A stretch of DNA of 64,000 nt, taken from Hydrogenophaga flava NBRC 102514. GTDB taxonomy: Bacteria > Pseudomonadota > Gammaproteobacteria > Burkholderiales > Burkholderiaceae_C. The DNA lies in assembly GCF_001571145.1 (NCBI RefSeq), contig NZ_BCTF01000019.1:1-64000 (forward strand). Direction: 5' to 3'. The translations under genes were made by a program, and so were the position numbers. Numbering within the stretch: the stretch's first letter is position 1; each line of letters starts with the position of its first letter. Under the pieces are notes generated by a model, which worked only from the letters and a program-made list of their open reading frames with translations, had not been told where the DNA came from and searched no databases. Of the stretch, positions 24,332 to 32,143 are shown piece after piece.

Positions 24332-25110
24332 CCCTGTCACACACCCCCCTGCTGCGCGCCACCGGCGTCAGCAAACGCTACGGCCAGCAGCTTGCCCTGC
24401 ACGAGGCCTCCTTCGAACTCTGGCCCGGCGAGGTGCTGGCCATCGTCGGCGAATCCGGCTCGGGCAAGACCACCCTGCTCAACGCGCTGGCCGCGCGCCT
24501 GCGGCCCGACGAAGGCCAGATCCTGTTCCAGGGCCGCGACGGCCGGCTGGACGATGTGCACGCCATGAGCCAGGCGCAGCAGCGCCTGCTGGCCCGCACC
24601 GACTGGGGCTTCGTGCACCAGCACGCGGCCGACGGCCTGCGCATGGACGTCTCGGCCGGCGCCAACGTCTGCGAGCGCCTGATGGGCCTGGGCCAGCGCC
24701 ACTACGGCCAGCTGCGCACCCAGGCCGAAGAATGGCTGCAGCGGGTGGAGATCGACCCGATCCGCATCGACGACGCGCCGCGCACCTTCTCTGGCGGCAT
24801 GCGCCAGCGCCTGCAGATCGCGCGCAACCTGGTGACGCAGCCGCGCCTGGTGTTCATGGACGAACCCACCTCGGGCCTGGACGTGTCGGTGCAGGCGCGC
24901 CTGCTGGACCTGCTGCGCCAGCTCACGCAGCAGATGCAGCTGGCCGTCGTCATCGTCACGCACGACCTCGCCGTGGCGCGCCTGCTGGCGCACCGCATGG
25001 TGGTGATGCAGCGCGGCCGCATCGTCGAATCGGGCCTGACCGACCAGGTGCTCGACGACCCGCAGCACCCCTACACCCAGTTGCTCGTCTCTTCCGTCCT
25101 CCAGCCATGA
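24328..25110 (+). CDS. phnK: C-P lyase associated ABC-type ATPase PhnK
   Basis: This 260-residue ATPase has Walker A GESGSGKTT (about residues 39-47), signature FSGGMRQRLQ and Walker B LVFMDEPTSGLDVS. It is of the PhnK type, related to oligopeptide-transporter ATPases. PhnK docks on the PhnGHIJ core and its ATP hydrolysis is needed for turnover rather than for transport. The gene overlaps both neighbours by ATGA. Confidence 0.95.
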   Translation: MTLSHTPLLRATGVSKRYGQQLALHEASFELWPGEVLAIVGESGSGKTTLLNALAARLRPDEGQILFQGRDGRLDDVHAMSQAQQRLLARTDWGFVHQHAADGLRMDVSAGANVCERLMGLGQRHYGQLRTQAEEWLQRVEIDPIRIDDAPRTFSGGMRQRLQIARNLVTQPRLVFMDEPTSGLDVSVQARLLDLLRQLTQQMQLAVVIVTHDLAVARLLAHRMVVMQRGRIVESGLTDQVLDDPQHPYTQLLVSSVLQP

Positions 25111-25823
25111 ACACACCCGTCCTCACGCTGCAAGGTGTGTCCAAACGCTTCACGCTGCACCACCAGCACGCCGCCGAGCTGCGCGTGCTCGACCAGGTGG
25201 ACCTGGACCTGCACGCGGGCGAATGCCTGGTGCTCGACGGCCCTTCGGGCATGGGCAAGAGCACGCTGCTCAAGCTGGTCTACGCCAACTACCGCGCCAG
25301 CAGCGGCACCATCACCCTGCGCCACGTCGACGGTAGCACGCTGGACATCACCCAGGCCACGCCGCGCGAGCTGGTGGCCATGCGGCGCGACCGCGTGGGC
25401 TATGTGAGCCAGTTCCTGCGCGTGATCCCGCGTGTGTCGGCGCTGGACGCGGTGGCCGAGCCGCTGCTGGGCGAAGGCGCTCCCGCGCCCGAGCGGGTCG
25501 AGGCCGCACGCCTGGAGGCCGCCGCCTGGCTCACGCGGATGCGCATTCCCGAGCGCCTGTGGCCGCTGCCGCCCGCCACCTTCTCCGGCGGCGAGCAGCA
25601 GCGCATCAACATCGCGCGCAGCCTGATCAAGCCCCGCCCGCTGCTGCTGCTGGACGAACCCACGGCTTCGCTGGACAAGGCCAACACCCGCACCGTGATC
25701 GATCTCATCCACGAAGCGGTGGCGCGTGGCGCCGCGCTGATGGGCATCTTCCACGACCCCGAGGTGGGGGCCGCCGTGGCCACCCGCCGCATCGACATCG
25801 CGCAATTCAGGAGTGCCGCATGA
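25107..25823 (+). CDS. phnL: C-P lyase associated ABC-type ATPase PhnL
   Basis: This 238-residue PhnL has Walker A GPSGMGKST (about residues 45-53), signature FSGGEQQRINIARSL and Walker B LLLLDEPTASLD. The methionine in Walker A (SGMGKS) and VGYVSQFLRVIPRVSALD are typical of the subfamily. PhnL joins PhnK as a second ABC protein bound to the C-P lyase core. It overlaps phnK and phnM by ATGA. Confidence 0.95.
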   Translation: MNTPVLTLQGVSKRFTLHHQHAAELRVLDQVDLDLHAGECLVLDGPSGMGKSTLLKLVYANYRASSGTITLRHVDGSTLDITQATPRELVAMRRDRVGYVSQFLRVIPRVSALDAVAEPLLGEGAPAPERVEAARLEAAAWLTRMRIPERLWPLPPATFSGGEQQRINIARSLIKPRPLLLLDEPTASLDKANTRTVIDLIHEAVARGAALMGIFHDPEVGAAVATRRIDIAQFRSAA

Positions 25824-26974
25824 ATCCCGTCGTGTTCCGCAACGCCCGCATCGTGCTGGGCAACGAAGTGGTCGAAGGCAGCCTCGCGGCAGCCGGCGGC
25901 ACCATCGCCTCCATCGACCCCGGCCAGCGCCAGGGCCATGTGGGCCTGGACCTCGAAGGCGACTACCTGTTGCCCGGCCTGGTGGAGATCCACACCGACA
26001 ACTTCGAACGCCACCTGATGCCGCGCCCCTCGGTGCAGTGGGCCGAGATGCCGGCGCTGCTGGCGCACGACGCCGAGGTGGCCGCCGCCGGCATCACCAC
26101 CGTGTTCGACGCGCTGGGCGTGGGCGACGCCGACCCGGACAGCCTGCGCGGCAGCACTTGGCACGGCGTGGTCGACACCATCGACACCTGCGCCCGCGAA
26201 GGCCTGCTGCGCGCCGACCACCACCTGCACGTGCGCTGCGAGCTGCCGGCGCCCAACACCATCGACCTGTTCGAGCCCTTCCACGGCCACGACCGCCTGT
26301 CGCTGATCTCTCTGATGGACCACACGCCCGGCCAGCGCCAGTGGGAGAACATCGACGTCGCCAAGGTCTACTACACCGGCAAGAAGGGCTGGAGCCTGGA
26401 GAAGTTCCTGCGCCAGGTGGAACACGCGGCCGAGCTGCAGGCGCGCTACGCCGACCCGCACCGGCAGTATTTCGTGGACTACTGCCGCACCCATGGCATT
26501 GCCATGGCCAGTCACGACGACACCACCGAGGCCCATGTGGAGCAGGCCCACGCCGAGGGCGCCAGCGTCTCGGAGTTCCCGACCACCGTGGTCGCTGCAC
26601 GCGCGGCGCACGAGCGCGGCCTGCTGACGGTGATGGGCGGGCCCAACGTGGTGCGCGGCGGCTCCCATTCGGGCAACGTGGCAGCAGCCGAACTGGCGCG
26701 CCAGGGCCTGCTGGACATCCTCTCGTCCGACTACGTGCCGGGCAGCCTGCTCAGCGCTGTGGTGCGGCTGGTGGACGACGGCATCCTGGACATGCCTGCC
26801 GCAGTGGCCACCGTCACGCGCAACCCGGCGCGCGCCTGCGGCATGGACGACCGCGGCGAGATCGCGCCCGGGCAGCGCGCCGACCTGGTGCGGGTGAAGC
26901 TGGTGGACCTGCCCGACGGCCGCCGCCAGGCGGTGGTGCGCGGTGTGTGGCGCGAGGGCGAGCGGGTGCTCTGA
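25820..26974 (+). CDS. phnM: Alpha-D-ribose 1-methylphosphonate 5-triphosphate diphosphatase
   Basis: This 384-residue amidohydrolase-fold enzyme removes pyrophosphate from the ribose-phosphonate 5-triphosphate before PhnJ acts. Metal-site residues are visible in VEIHTDNFERH (about residue 57), the bridging-lysine region VAKVYYTGKKGW, ASHDDTTEAH (about 235) and ILSSDYVPGSL (about 308). Family length is normal. It ends the first phn operon segment; a 111-base gap with an operator-like palindrome follows before phnC. Confidence 0.95.
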   Translation: MNPVVFRNARIVLGNEVVEGSLAAAGGTIASIDPGQRQGHVGLDLEGDYLLPGLVEIHTDNFERHLMPRPSVQWAEMPALLAHDAEVAAAGITTVFDALGVGDADPDSLRGSTWHGVVDTIDTCAREGLLRADHHLHVRCELPAPNTIDLFEPFHGHDRLSLISLMDHTPGQRQWENIDVAKVYYTGKKGWSLEKFLRQVEHAAELQARYADPHRQYFVDYCRTHGIAMASHDDTTEAHVEQAHAEGASVSEFPTTVVAARAAHERGLLTVMGGPNVVRGGSHSGNVAAAELARQGLLDILSSDYVPGSLLSAVVRLVDDGILDMPAAVATVTRNPARACGMDDRGEIAPGQRADLVRVKLVDLPDGRRQAVVRGVWREGERVL

Positions 26975-27049
26975 GCCGCACGCCCCGCGAGCGCCATCGA
27001 AAGTTCCCGCAGCCTTCAAAGAGCTGTCACACAAGCGCCGGACACTGCG

Positions 27050-27065
27050 ACTTGTCTAGATAACT
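27050..27065. promoter_or_regulatory. Candidate PhnF operator before phnC
   Basis: ACTTGTCTAGATAACT is a near-palindrome centred on TCTAGA, 20 bases upstream of the phnC ATG. It shares the TTGTCTA core with the site before phnG. It suggests that the transporter genes have their own PhnF-controlled promoter. Confidence 0.5.
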
Positions 27066-27085
27066 TTGATTCACGGAGCACGACC

Positions 27086-27961
27086 ATGTCTTCAGCCCTG
27101 CGCATCCAGAACCTCAGCAAGCGCTTTGCCGGCGGCAAGCTGGCGCTGGACAACGTGAACCTGGACATCCGCCCTGGCGAGATGGTGGCGCTGATCGGCG
27201 CCTCCGGCTCCGGCAAGTCCACCCTGCTGCGCCACGTGGCCGGTCTGATGGCCGCCGACGCCACACCCGGTTCGGTGATCGAGGTGGCTGGCCAATGCGT
27301 GCAGCGCGAGGGCCGCATCCAGCGCGACGTGCGCCGCATCCGCTCGCAGATCGGTTTTGTGTTCCAGCAGTTCAACCTGGTGGACCGTCTGCCGGTGCTG
27401 GTCAATGTGCTGGTGGGCCGGCTGCACAGCATGCCCTCGTGGCGCGCCTGGACGCGCTGGTTCACCGCGCAGGAACGCGCCCTCGCCATCGAGGCCCTGG
27501 GCCGCGTGGGCATCGCCGAGTGCCACGCGCAGCGCGCGTCCACGCTCTCGGGCGGCCAGCAGCAGCGCGCCGCCATTGCCCGCACCCTGGTGCAGGGCGC
27601 CAAGGTGGTGTTGGCCGACGAACCCATCGCCTCGCTCGACCCCGAGGCTTCGCGCAAGGTGATGGAAATCCTGGCCCGCATCAACCGCGAAGACGGCTGC
27701 ACCGTGGTGGTCTCGCTGCATCAGGTCGACATGGCCATGCGCTACTGCCCGCGCGTGGTCGCCCTGCACCAGGGCCGCGTGGTGTTCGACGGCCCATCGC
27801 GCGAGCTCACGCCCGCGCTGCTGCGCAGCCTCTACGGCATGCAGGCCGACGAGATCCTCAATGGCAGCTCGACGCTGCACGACACACCCGCCTCCACCGC
27901 TTCTCCCGCGCCAGCGCCCAACGTGGTCGCCTGGCCAACCCCCTTGGCCCAGGCTGCCTGA
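27086..27961 (+). CDS. phnC: Phosphonate ABC transporter ATP-binding protein
   Basis: This 291-residue ATPase has Walker [10 protein letters not shown] (about residues 40-48), Q-loop FQQFNLVDR, signature [12 protein letters not shown] and Walker [17 protein letters not shown], all typical of PhnC. A Pro/Ala-rich C-terminal extension of about 25 residues is unusual and probably disordered. It powers phosphonate import with PhnE and PhnD downstream. The ATG follows CACGGAG. Confidence 0.94.
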   Translation: MSSALRIQNLSKRFAGGKLALDNVNLDIRPGEMVALIGASGSGKSTLLRHVAGLMAADATPGSVIEVAGQCVQREGRIQRDVRRIRSQIGFVFQQFNLVDRLPVLVNVLVGRLHSMPSWRAWTRWFTAQERALAIEALGRVGIAECHAQRASTLSGGQQQRAAIARTLVQGAKVVLADEPIASLDPEASRKVMEILARINREDGCTVVVSLHQVDMAMRYCPRVVALHQGRVVFDGPSRELTPALLRSLYGMQADEILNGSSTLHDTPASTASPAPAPNVVAWPTPLAQAA

Positions 27962-28006
27962 GCCTCCTTCCGCCGACCCTTCCACCTTGCATCCAAGGAC
28001 ACTTCC

Positions 28007-28951
28007 ATGATCAAGCAGACCCTCGCCGCCGTATCGCTCGGCCTGACCCTGAGCGCCTCCTGGGCCCAGGACATCAACTTCGGCATCATCTCGACCGAGG
28101 CCACCCAGAACCTCAAGGCCGACTGGCAGCCGCTGATCGACGACATGGCCAAACAGACCGGCCTGAAGGTCACGGCCTTCTTCGCGCCCGACTACGCCGG
28201 CATCATCGAAGGCATGCGCTTCAACAAGGTCCAAGTGGCCTGGCTGGGCAACAAGTCGGCCATGGAAGCGGTGGACCGCGCCAACGGCGAGGTGTTTGCC
28301 CAGATGGTCAACGCCGACGGCACCCAGGGCTACTACTCGCACCTGATCGTGCACAAGGACAGCCCGATCAAGTCGCTGGACGATGTGCTCAAGAACGGCA
28401 AGTCGCTGTCCTTCGGCAACGGCGACCCGAACTCCACCTCGGGCTTCCTGGTGCCGGGTTTCTACGTGTTCGCCAAGAACAAGGTCGACGCGAAGACCCA
28501 CTTCAAGATCGTGCGCAGCGCCAACCACGAAACCAACGCCCTGGCGGTCGCCAACAAGCAGGTCGACGTGGCCACCAACAACAGCGAGAACCTCGAGAAG
28601 ATCAAAGAACGCCAGCCGGAGAAGTTCAACGACATCCGCGTGGTCTGGACCTCGCCGCTCATTCCCCTGGACCCGCTGGTGATGCATAAGGACCTGCCCG
28701 CCGCCACCAAGGAGAAGCTCAAGACCTTCTTCTACAACTACGCCAAGACCGATGCGCGCGAGAAGGAGATCGTGATGAAGATCTCCAAGCTCTCCGGCTT
28801 CAAGCCCTCGACCAACGCGCAGCTGACCCCGATCCGCGAACTGGACCTGTTCAGCAAGCGCAACAAGATCGAGGCCGACGCCACACTGGCCGCCACCGAC
28901 AAGGCCAGCAAGCTGGCCGACATCGACAAGCAGCTCGCCGCCCTGCAGTGA
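28007..28951 (+). CDS. phnD: Phosphonate ABC transporter substrate-binding protein
   Basis: This 314-residue periplasmic protein has a signal peptide at about residues 1-20 (cleavage after SWA or WAQ). The mature protein has the PhnD segments NFGIISTEATQNLK, GYYSHLIVHKDSPI, SFGNGDPNSTSGFLVPG and SANHETNALAVANKQVD, which shape the phosphonate-binding cleft. It is abundant in most bacteria; a hairpin with seven T residues right after its stop may favour this. Confidence 0.95.
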   Translation: MIKQTLAAVSLGLTLSASWAQDINFGIISTEATQNLKADWQPLIDDMAKQTGLKVTAFFAPDYAGIIEGMRFNKVQVAWLGNKSAMEAVDRANGEVFAQMVNADGTQGYYSHLIVHKDSPIKSLDDVLKNGKSLSFGNGDPNSTSGFLVPGFYVFAKNKVDAKTHFKIVRSANHETNALAVANKQVDVATNNSENLEKIKERQPEKFNDIRVVWTSPLIPLDPLVMHKDLPAATKEKLKTFFYNYAKTDAREKEIVMKISKLSGFKPSTNAQLTPIRELDLFSKRNKIEADATLAATDKASKLADIDKQLAALQ

Positions 28952-28968
28952 CGCGCGGCTGAGCCCAG

Positions 28969-28998
28969 GCCCGCCCGATCCGACGGCGGGCTTTTTTT
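28969..28998 (+). terminator. Intra-operon terminator between phnD and phnE
   Basis: GCCCGCC and GGCGGGC form a perfect 7-bp stem with a 9-base loop followed by seven T residues. It lies inside the operon, 15 bases before the phnE start, and must be partly read through. It would raise phnCD transcript levels relative to phnE. Confidence 0.85.
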
Positions 28999-29013
28999 CG
29001 ACCGGAGAACACC

Positions 29014-29820
29014 ATGACCACCACCTCCACGCTACCGGCACGCGCTGCTCCGACTGCGGCCCCCCAGAAGCGCAGCCTGGGCTGGTACCTCGGCTGGGCC
29101 GCCCTGCTGCTGGTGCTGGCCGGCTCCTGGAACGGCGCCGACATGCGGCCGCTGGAGCTGCTGCGCGACTCGGGCAACATGGCCCAGTACGCGGGCGAGT
29201 TCTTCCCGCCCAACTTCGCCGACTGGAAGATGTACGTGCAGGAGATGGTGGTCACGCTGCAGATCGCCGTCTGGGGCACGGCGCTGGCGGTGGTCTCGGC
29301 AGTGCCGCTGGGCCTGCTGGCCTCGTCGAACATCACGCCCTGGTGGATTCACCAGCCGGTGCGCCGGGTGCTCGATTCTTTCCGCGCCATCAACGAGATG
29401 GTGTTCGCGATGCTGTTCGTGGTGGCCGTGGGCCTGGGCCCGTTCGCCGGCGTGCTGGCGCTGTGGATCCACACCGCGGGCACGCTGGCCAAGCTGTTCT
29501 CGGAAGCGGTCGAAGCCATCGACCCGCAGCCGGTCGAAGGCATCCGCTCCACCGGCGCCTCGGCGCTGCACGAAATCGTCTACGGCGTGATCCCGCAGGT
29601 GATGCCGCTGTGGATCTCGTACACGCTCTACCGCTTTGAAGCCAATGTGCGCTCGGCCTCGGTGGTGGGCATGGTTGGGGCCGGCGGCATCGGCGTGGTG
29701 CTGTGGGAAATCATCCGCGGCTTCCAGTACGCCGAGACCGCCGCCGTGATGATCATCATCATCGTCACGGTCAGCCTGATCGACCTGGTGTCGGCCCGCA
29801 TCCGCAAGCTCATGATCTGA
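29014..29820 (+). CDS. phnE: Phosphonate ABC transporter permease
   Basis: This 268-residue inner-membrane permease has about six hydrophobic segments and the PhnE signature [28 protein letters not shown]. The EAA loop is [43 protein letters not shown] near residue 222 is also conserved. It forms the membrane channel with PhnC and receives ligand from PhnD. The ATG follows CCGGAG, and the downstream HD-domain gene begins 10 bases after its stop. Confidence 0.94.
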   Translation: MTTTSTLPARAAPTAAPQKRSLGWYLGWAALLLVLAGSWNGADMRPLELLRDSGNMAQYAGEFFPPNFADWKMYVQEMVVTLQIAVWGTALAVVSAVPLGLLASSNITPWWIHQPVRRVLDSFRAINEMVFAMLFVVAVGLGPFAGVLALWIHTAGTLAKLFSEAVEAIDPQPVEGIRSTGASALHEIVYGVIPQVMPLWISYTLYRFEANVRSASVVGMVGAGGIGVVLWEIIRGFQYAETAAVMIIIIVTVSLIDLVSARIRKLMI

Positions 29821-29830
29821 GGAGAACACC

Positions 29831-30391
29831 ATGGCCCTGACCCTCGACGACATCGTCCGCCTGCTCGACCAGCGCGGCGCGCAGCAGTACGGCCTGGAGG
29901 CCGTGAGCCAGCGCGTGCACGCCCTGCAGTGCGCCCACCTGGCCGAGACCGCGGGCGAGCCGGACGAACTGGTCATTGCCTGTCTGCTGCACGACCTGGG
30001 CCACCTGATCGCGGCCGAGAACGCCGGTACCATGGACACCGACATGCGCCAGGACGACCTGCACCAGTACACCCCGCTGCCCTTTCTGCGCGGCGTCCTG
30101 CCCGACGCCGTGCTGGAGCCGATCCGCCTGCACGTCGACGCCAAGCGCTACCTCTGCCAGGCCGAAGGCACCTACTACGCCTCGCTGTCGACCGCTTCGG
30201 TGCACAGCCTGGCCCAGCAGGGCGGCGCCTACACCGCCGTGGAGTCGCGCGCCTTCCTGCTGCAGCCCTTTGCCGAAGACGCCGTGCGCCTGCGCCGCTA
30301 CGACGACCTGGCCAAGGACCCGGCCCGCGCGGTCCCGCCGCTGGACCACTACCTGCCCCGTCTGGAACAGCTGATGCTCCAGACCGCATGA
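29831..30391 (+). CDS. PhnZ-like HD-domain phosphonate oxygenase
   Basis: This 186-residue HD protein belongs to the phosphonate-operon HDIG group. Residues aligning with the mixed-valent di-iron site of PhnZ are present: H30, H54, D55, H58, H78 and H101. The Tyr/Glu pair that gates the PhnZ active site (Y20, E23) and the substrate-contacting lysine in HVDAKRYL (K105) are also kept. PhnZ oxidatively cleaves 1-hydroxy-2-aminoethylphosphonate made by PhnY. No phnY gene is in the window, so the substrate here is open. The gene lies 10 bases after phnE with its own GGAG ribosome site. Confidence 0.85.
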   Translation: MALTLDDIVRLLDQRGAQQYGLEAVSQRVHALQCAHLAETAGEPDELVIACLLHDLGHLIAAENAGTMDTDMRQDDLHQYTPLPFLRGVLPDAVLEPIRLHVDAKRYLCQAEGTYYASLSTASVHSLAQQGGAYTAVESRAFLLQPFAEDAVRLRRYDDLAKDPARAVPPLDHYLPRLEQLMLQTA

Positions 30392-30392
30392 G

Positions 30393-31631
30393 GTGAGGCA
30401 CACAGGCCAGACCGGGGTGGTGCTGCGGCTGGGCACCACGCAGACCCTGGCCTGGGCCTCGTCCTACTACCTGCCCGCCCTGCTGGCGGCGCCGCTGGCG
30501 GCGGAACTGGGCATGGCGGTCACCCATGTGTTCGGCGCCTTCACGCTGGCGCTGGTGATCTCGGCCCTGGTCGGACCGGCCGCGGGCCGCGCCATCGACC
30601 GGCACGGCGGGCGCGCGGTGCTGCTCGCCACCAACCTCCTGTTCGCTGCCGGTCTGGCTGCGCTGGGTTTCGCTCAGGCCGAATGGCAGGTCTGGGCCGC
30701 CTGGTGCGTGGTCGGCGTGGCCATGGGCAGCGGGCTCTACGACGCGGCCTTCGCCACCCTGGTGCGGCTCTACCCGGTCAGCGCACGCAACGCCATCACC
30801 GGCATCACGCTGATCGCCGGCTTCGCCAGCACCGTCGGCTGGCCGCTCACGCAGTGGGGCCTGGACACGCTGGGCTGGCGCGGCACCTGCCTGGGCTGGG
30901 CGGCGCTGCACATCGCCGTCGGGCTGCCGCTGCACCGCTGGCTGCCGCGCGGGCGGGTGGAAGAGATGCCCGCAATACAAGTCGCGGTCTCCCCGGACAG
31001 CCATGCATCAACGCCCGCGGCCACGACACACACTTCCGCCGGCCAGGGCGTGGCCCTCGTGCTGGCCGCCGTGTTCGCCATCGCCTGGTTCACCAGCACC
31101 GCGATGGCGGCCCACCTGCCGCTGCTGCTGCAGGCCCAGGGGCTTTCGGCCTCCACCGCGCTGGGCGTGGCCATGCTGGTGGGGCCGGCGCAGGTGGCGG
31201 GGCGGTTGCTGGAGTTCGGCTTTCTGCGCCGCGCGCACCCTTTGCTCTCCAGCCGGTTCGCCACCGCGGGCCACCCGCTGGGCGTGCTGCTGCTGGCGCT
31301 CGGCGGGCCGCTGGGCGGCTGGCTGTTCGCGGTAATGCACGGCATGGGCAACGGCATCCTGACCATTGCCAAGGGCACGCTGCCGCTGGTGGTGTTCGGC
31401 GCTGCGGGCTATGGCGAACGGCAGGGCTGGCTGATGGCGCCGGCCCGCGTGGCGCAGGCGTTTGCGCCGGTGCTGTTCGGCCTGGCCATGGCGCACTGGG
31501 GCGGTCGCGCGCTCTGGCTCACCGCCGGGCTCGGGCTGCTGGCGCTGGCCCTGCTGCAGGGGCTGGCGCTGCACATGGCGCGCCGCGACGCGGTGCCGGC
31601 TACGACCCCACGGCCTGACGCGCCAGCTTGA
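30393..31631 (+). CDS. MFS transporter
   Basis: This 412-residue major facilitator protein has about twelve hydrophobic segments in two halves joined by a hydrophilic loop near residues 190-220. RAIDRHGGRAVLL is the A-like loop between helices 2 and 3. It starts at a GTG one base after the HD gene stop, so it is probably read with the phosphonate operon. Its C-terminus converges on and overlaps the marR gene by 32 bases. Substrate is unknown; export or import of a phosphonate or its product is a position-based guess, and an aromatic acid (by proximity to the MobA-like gene) is an alternative. Confidence 0.82.
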   Translation: MRHTGQTGVVLRLGTTQTLAWASSYYLPALLAAPLAAELGMAVTHVFGAFTLALVISALVGPAAGRAIDRHGGRAVLLATNLLFAAGLAALGFAQAEWQVWAAWCVVGVAMGSGLYDAAFATLVRLYPVSARNAITGITLIAGFASTVGWPLTQWGLDTLGWRGTCLGWAALHIAVGLPLHRWLPRGRVEEMPAIQVAVSPDSHASTPAATTHTSAGQGVALVLAAVFAIAWFTSTAMAAHLPLLLQAQGLSASTALGVAMLVGPAQVAGRLLEFGFLRRAHPLLSSRFATAGHPLGVLLLALGGPLGGWLFAVMHGMGNGILTIAKGTLPLVVFGAAGYGERQGWLMAPARVAQAFAPVLFGLAMAHWGGRALWLTAGLGLLALALLQGLALHMARRDAVPATTPRPDAPA

Positions 31632-32019
31632 GAAAACGCGCGCGGTCGGCGTCGCCCAGCGACTGCAGGATCTCGTCCTGCAGGTCGCGCACCACCGGCA
31701 CCAGCGCCTGGATGATGCGTTCGCCCTCGGGCGTGAGCGAGAGCACGCGCGCCCGGCGGTCGCGCTCGCTGACGACGCGGTCGACCCAGCCCTTCTGCTC
31801 CAGCCGCTCGATGACGCCGCCGATGGTGGCGCGGTCGTAGGCAATCATTTCCGCCACCCGCGCCTGGTCCGTGCCCGGGTGGTGGTGGATCGCGTCCAGC
31901 GCCGCGAACTGCACCGGCGTCAGGTCGAAGCCCGCCGCCTGCGTGCGCTGCACGAACACCTGCGTGGACAGCTGGTGCAGCCGGCGGATCAGGTGCCCCG
32001 CCATGTCGAGTGAGTCCAT
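31600..32019 (-). CDS. MarR family transcriptional regulator
   Basis: This 139-residue regulator has the MarR winged helix: the recognition region AEMIAYDRATIGGVIERLEQKGWVDR (about residues 57-82) and the wing SERDRRARVLSLTPEG. It is divergent from the MobA-type hydroxylase gene across 124 bases containing a clear promoter, so it most likely represses that gene and responds to an aromatic substrate. The ATG at 32019 fits the family length. The 3' end overlaps the MFS gene on the other strand by 32 bases. Confidence 0.9.
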   Translation of the reverse strand: MDSLDMAGHLIRRLHQLSTQVFVQRTQAAGFDLTPVQFAALDAIHHHPGTDQARVAEMIAYDRATIGGVIERLEQKGWVDRVVSERDRRARVLSLTPEGERIIQALVPVVRDLQDEILQSLGDADRARFLKLARQAVGS

Positions 32020-32064
32020 GCCCGCGCTCCGTTTCCAAGTTGATTGATAAGTATACGTACCGTC

Positions 32065-32094
32065 TTGACAAGAATTAGTAAGCATAGATATCAT
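32065..32094 (+). promoter_or_regulatory. Sigma-70 promoter of the aromatic hydroxylase gene
   Basis: TTGACA (32065-32070, perfect -35) and TATCAT (32089-32094, five of six) are spaced by 18 bases. Transcription would begin near 32101, giving a leader of about 43 bases. The A+T-rich inverted repeat TTGATAAG...CTTGACAA (32045-32072) overlaps the -35 box and is a candidate MarR site. Confidence 0.65.
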
Positions 32095-32143
32095 TTGCCC
32101 ACTCACCCCGGTTCCCGAGCCCCCACCACACAGGAGACAGGCC

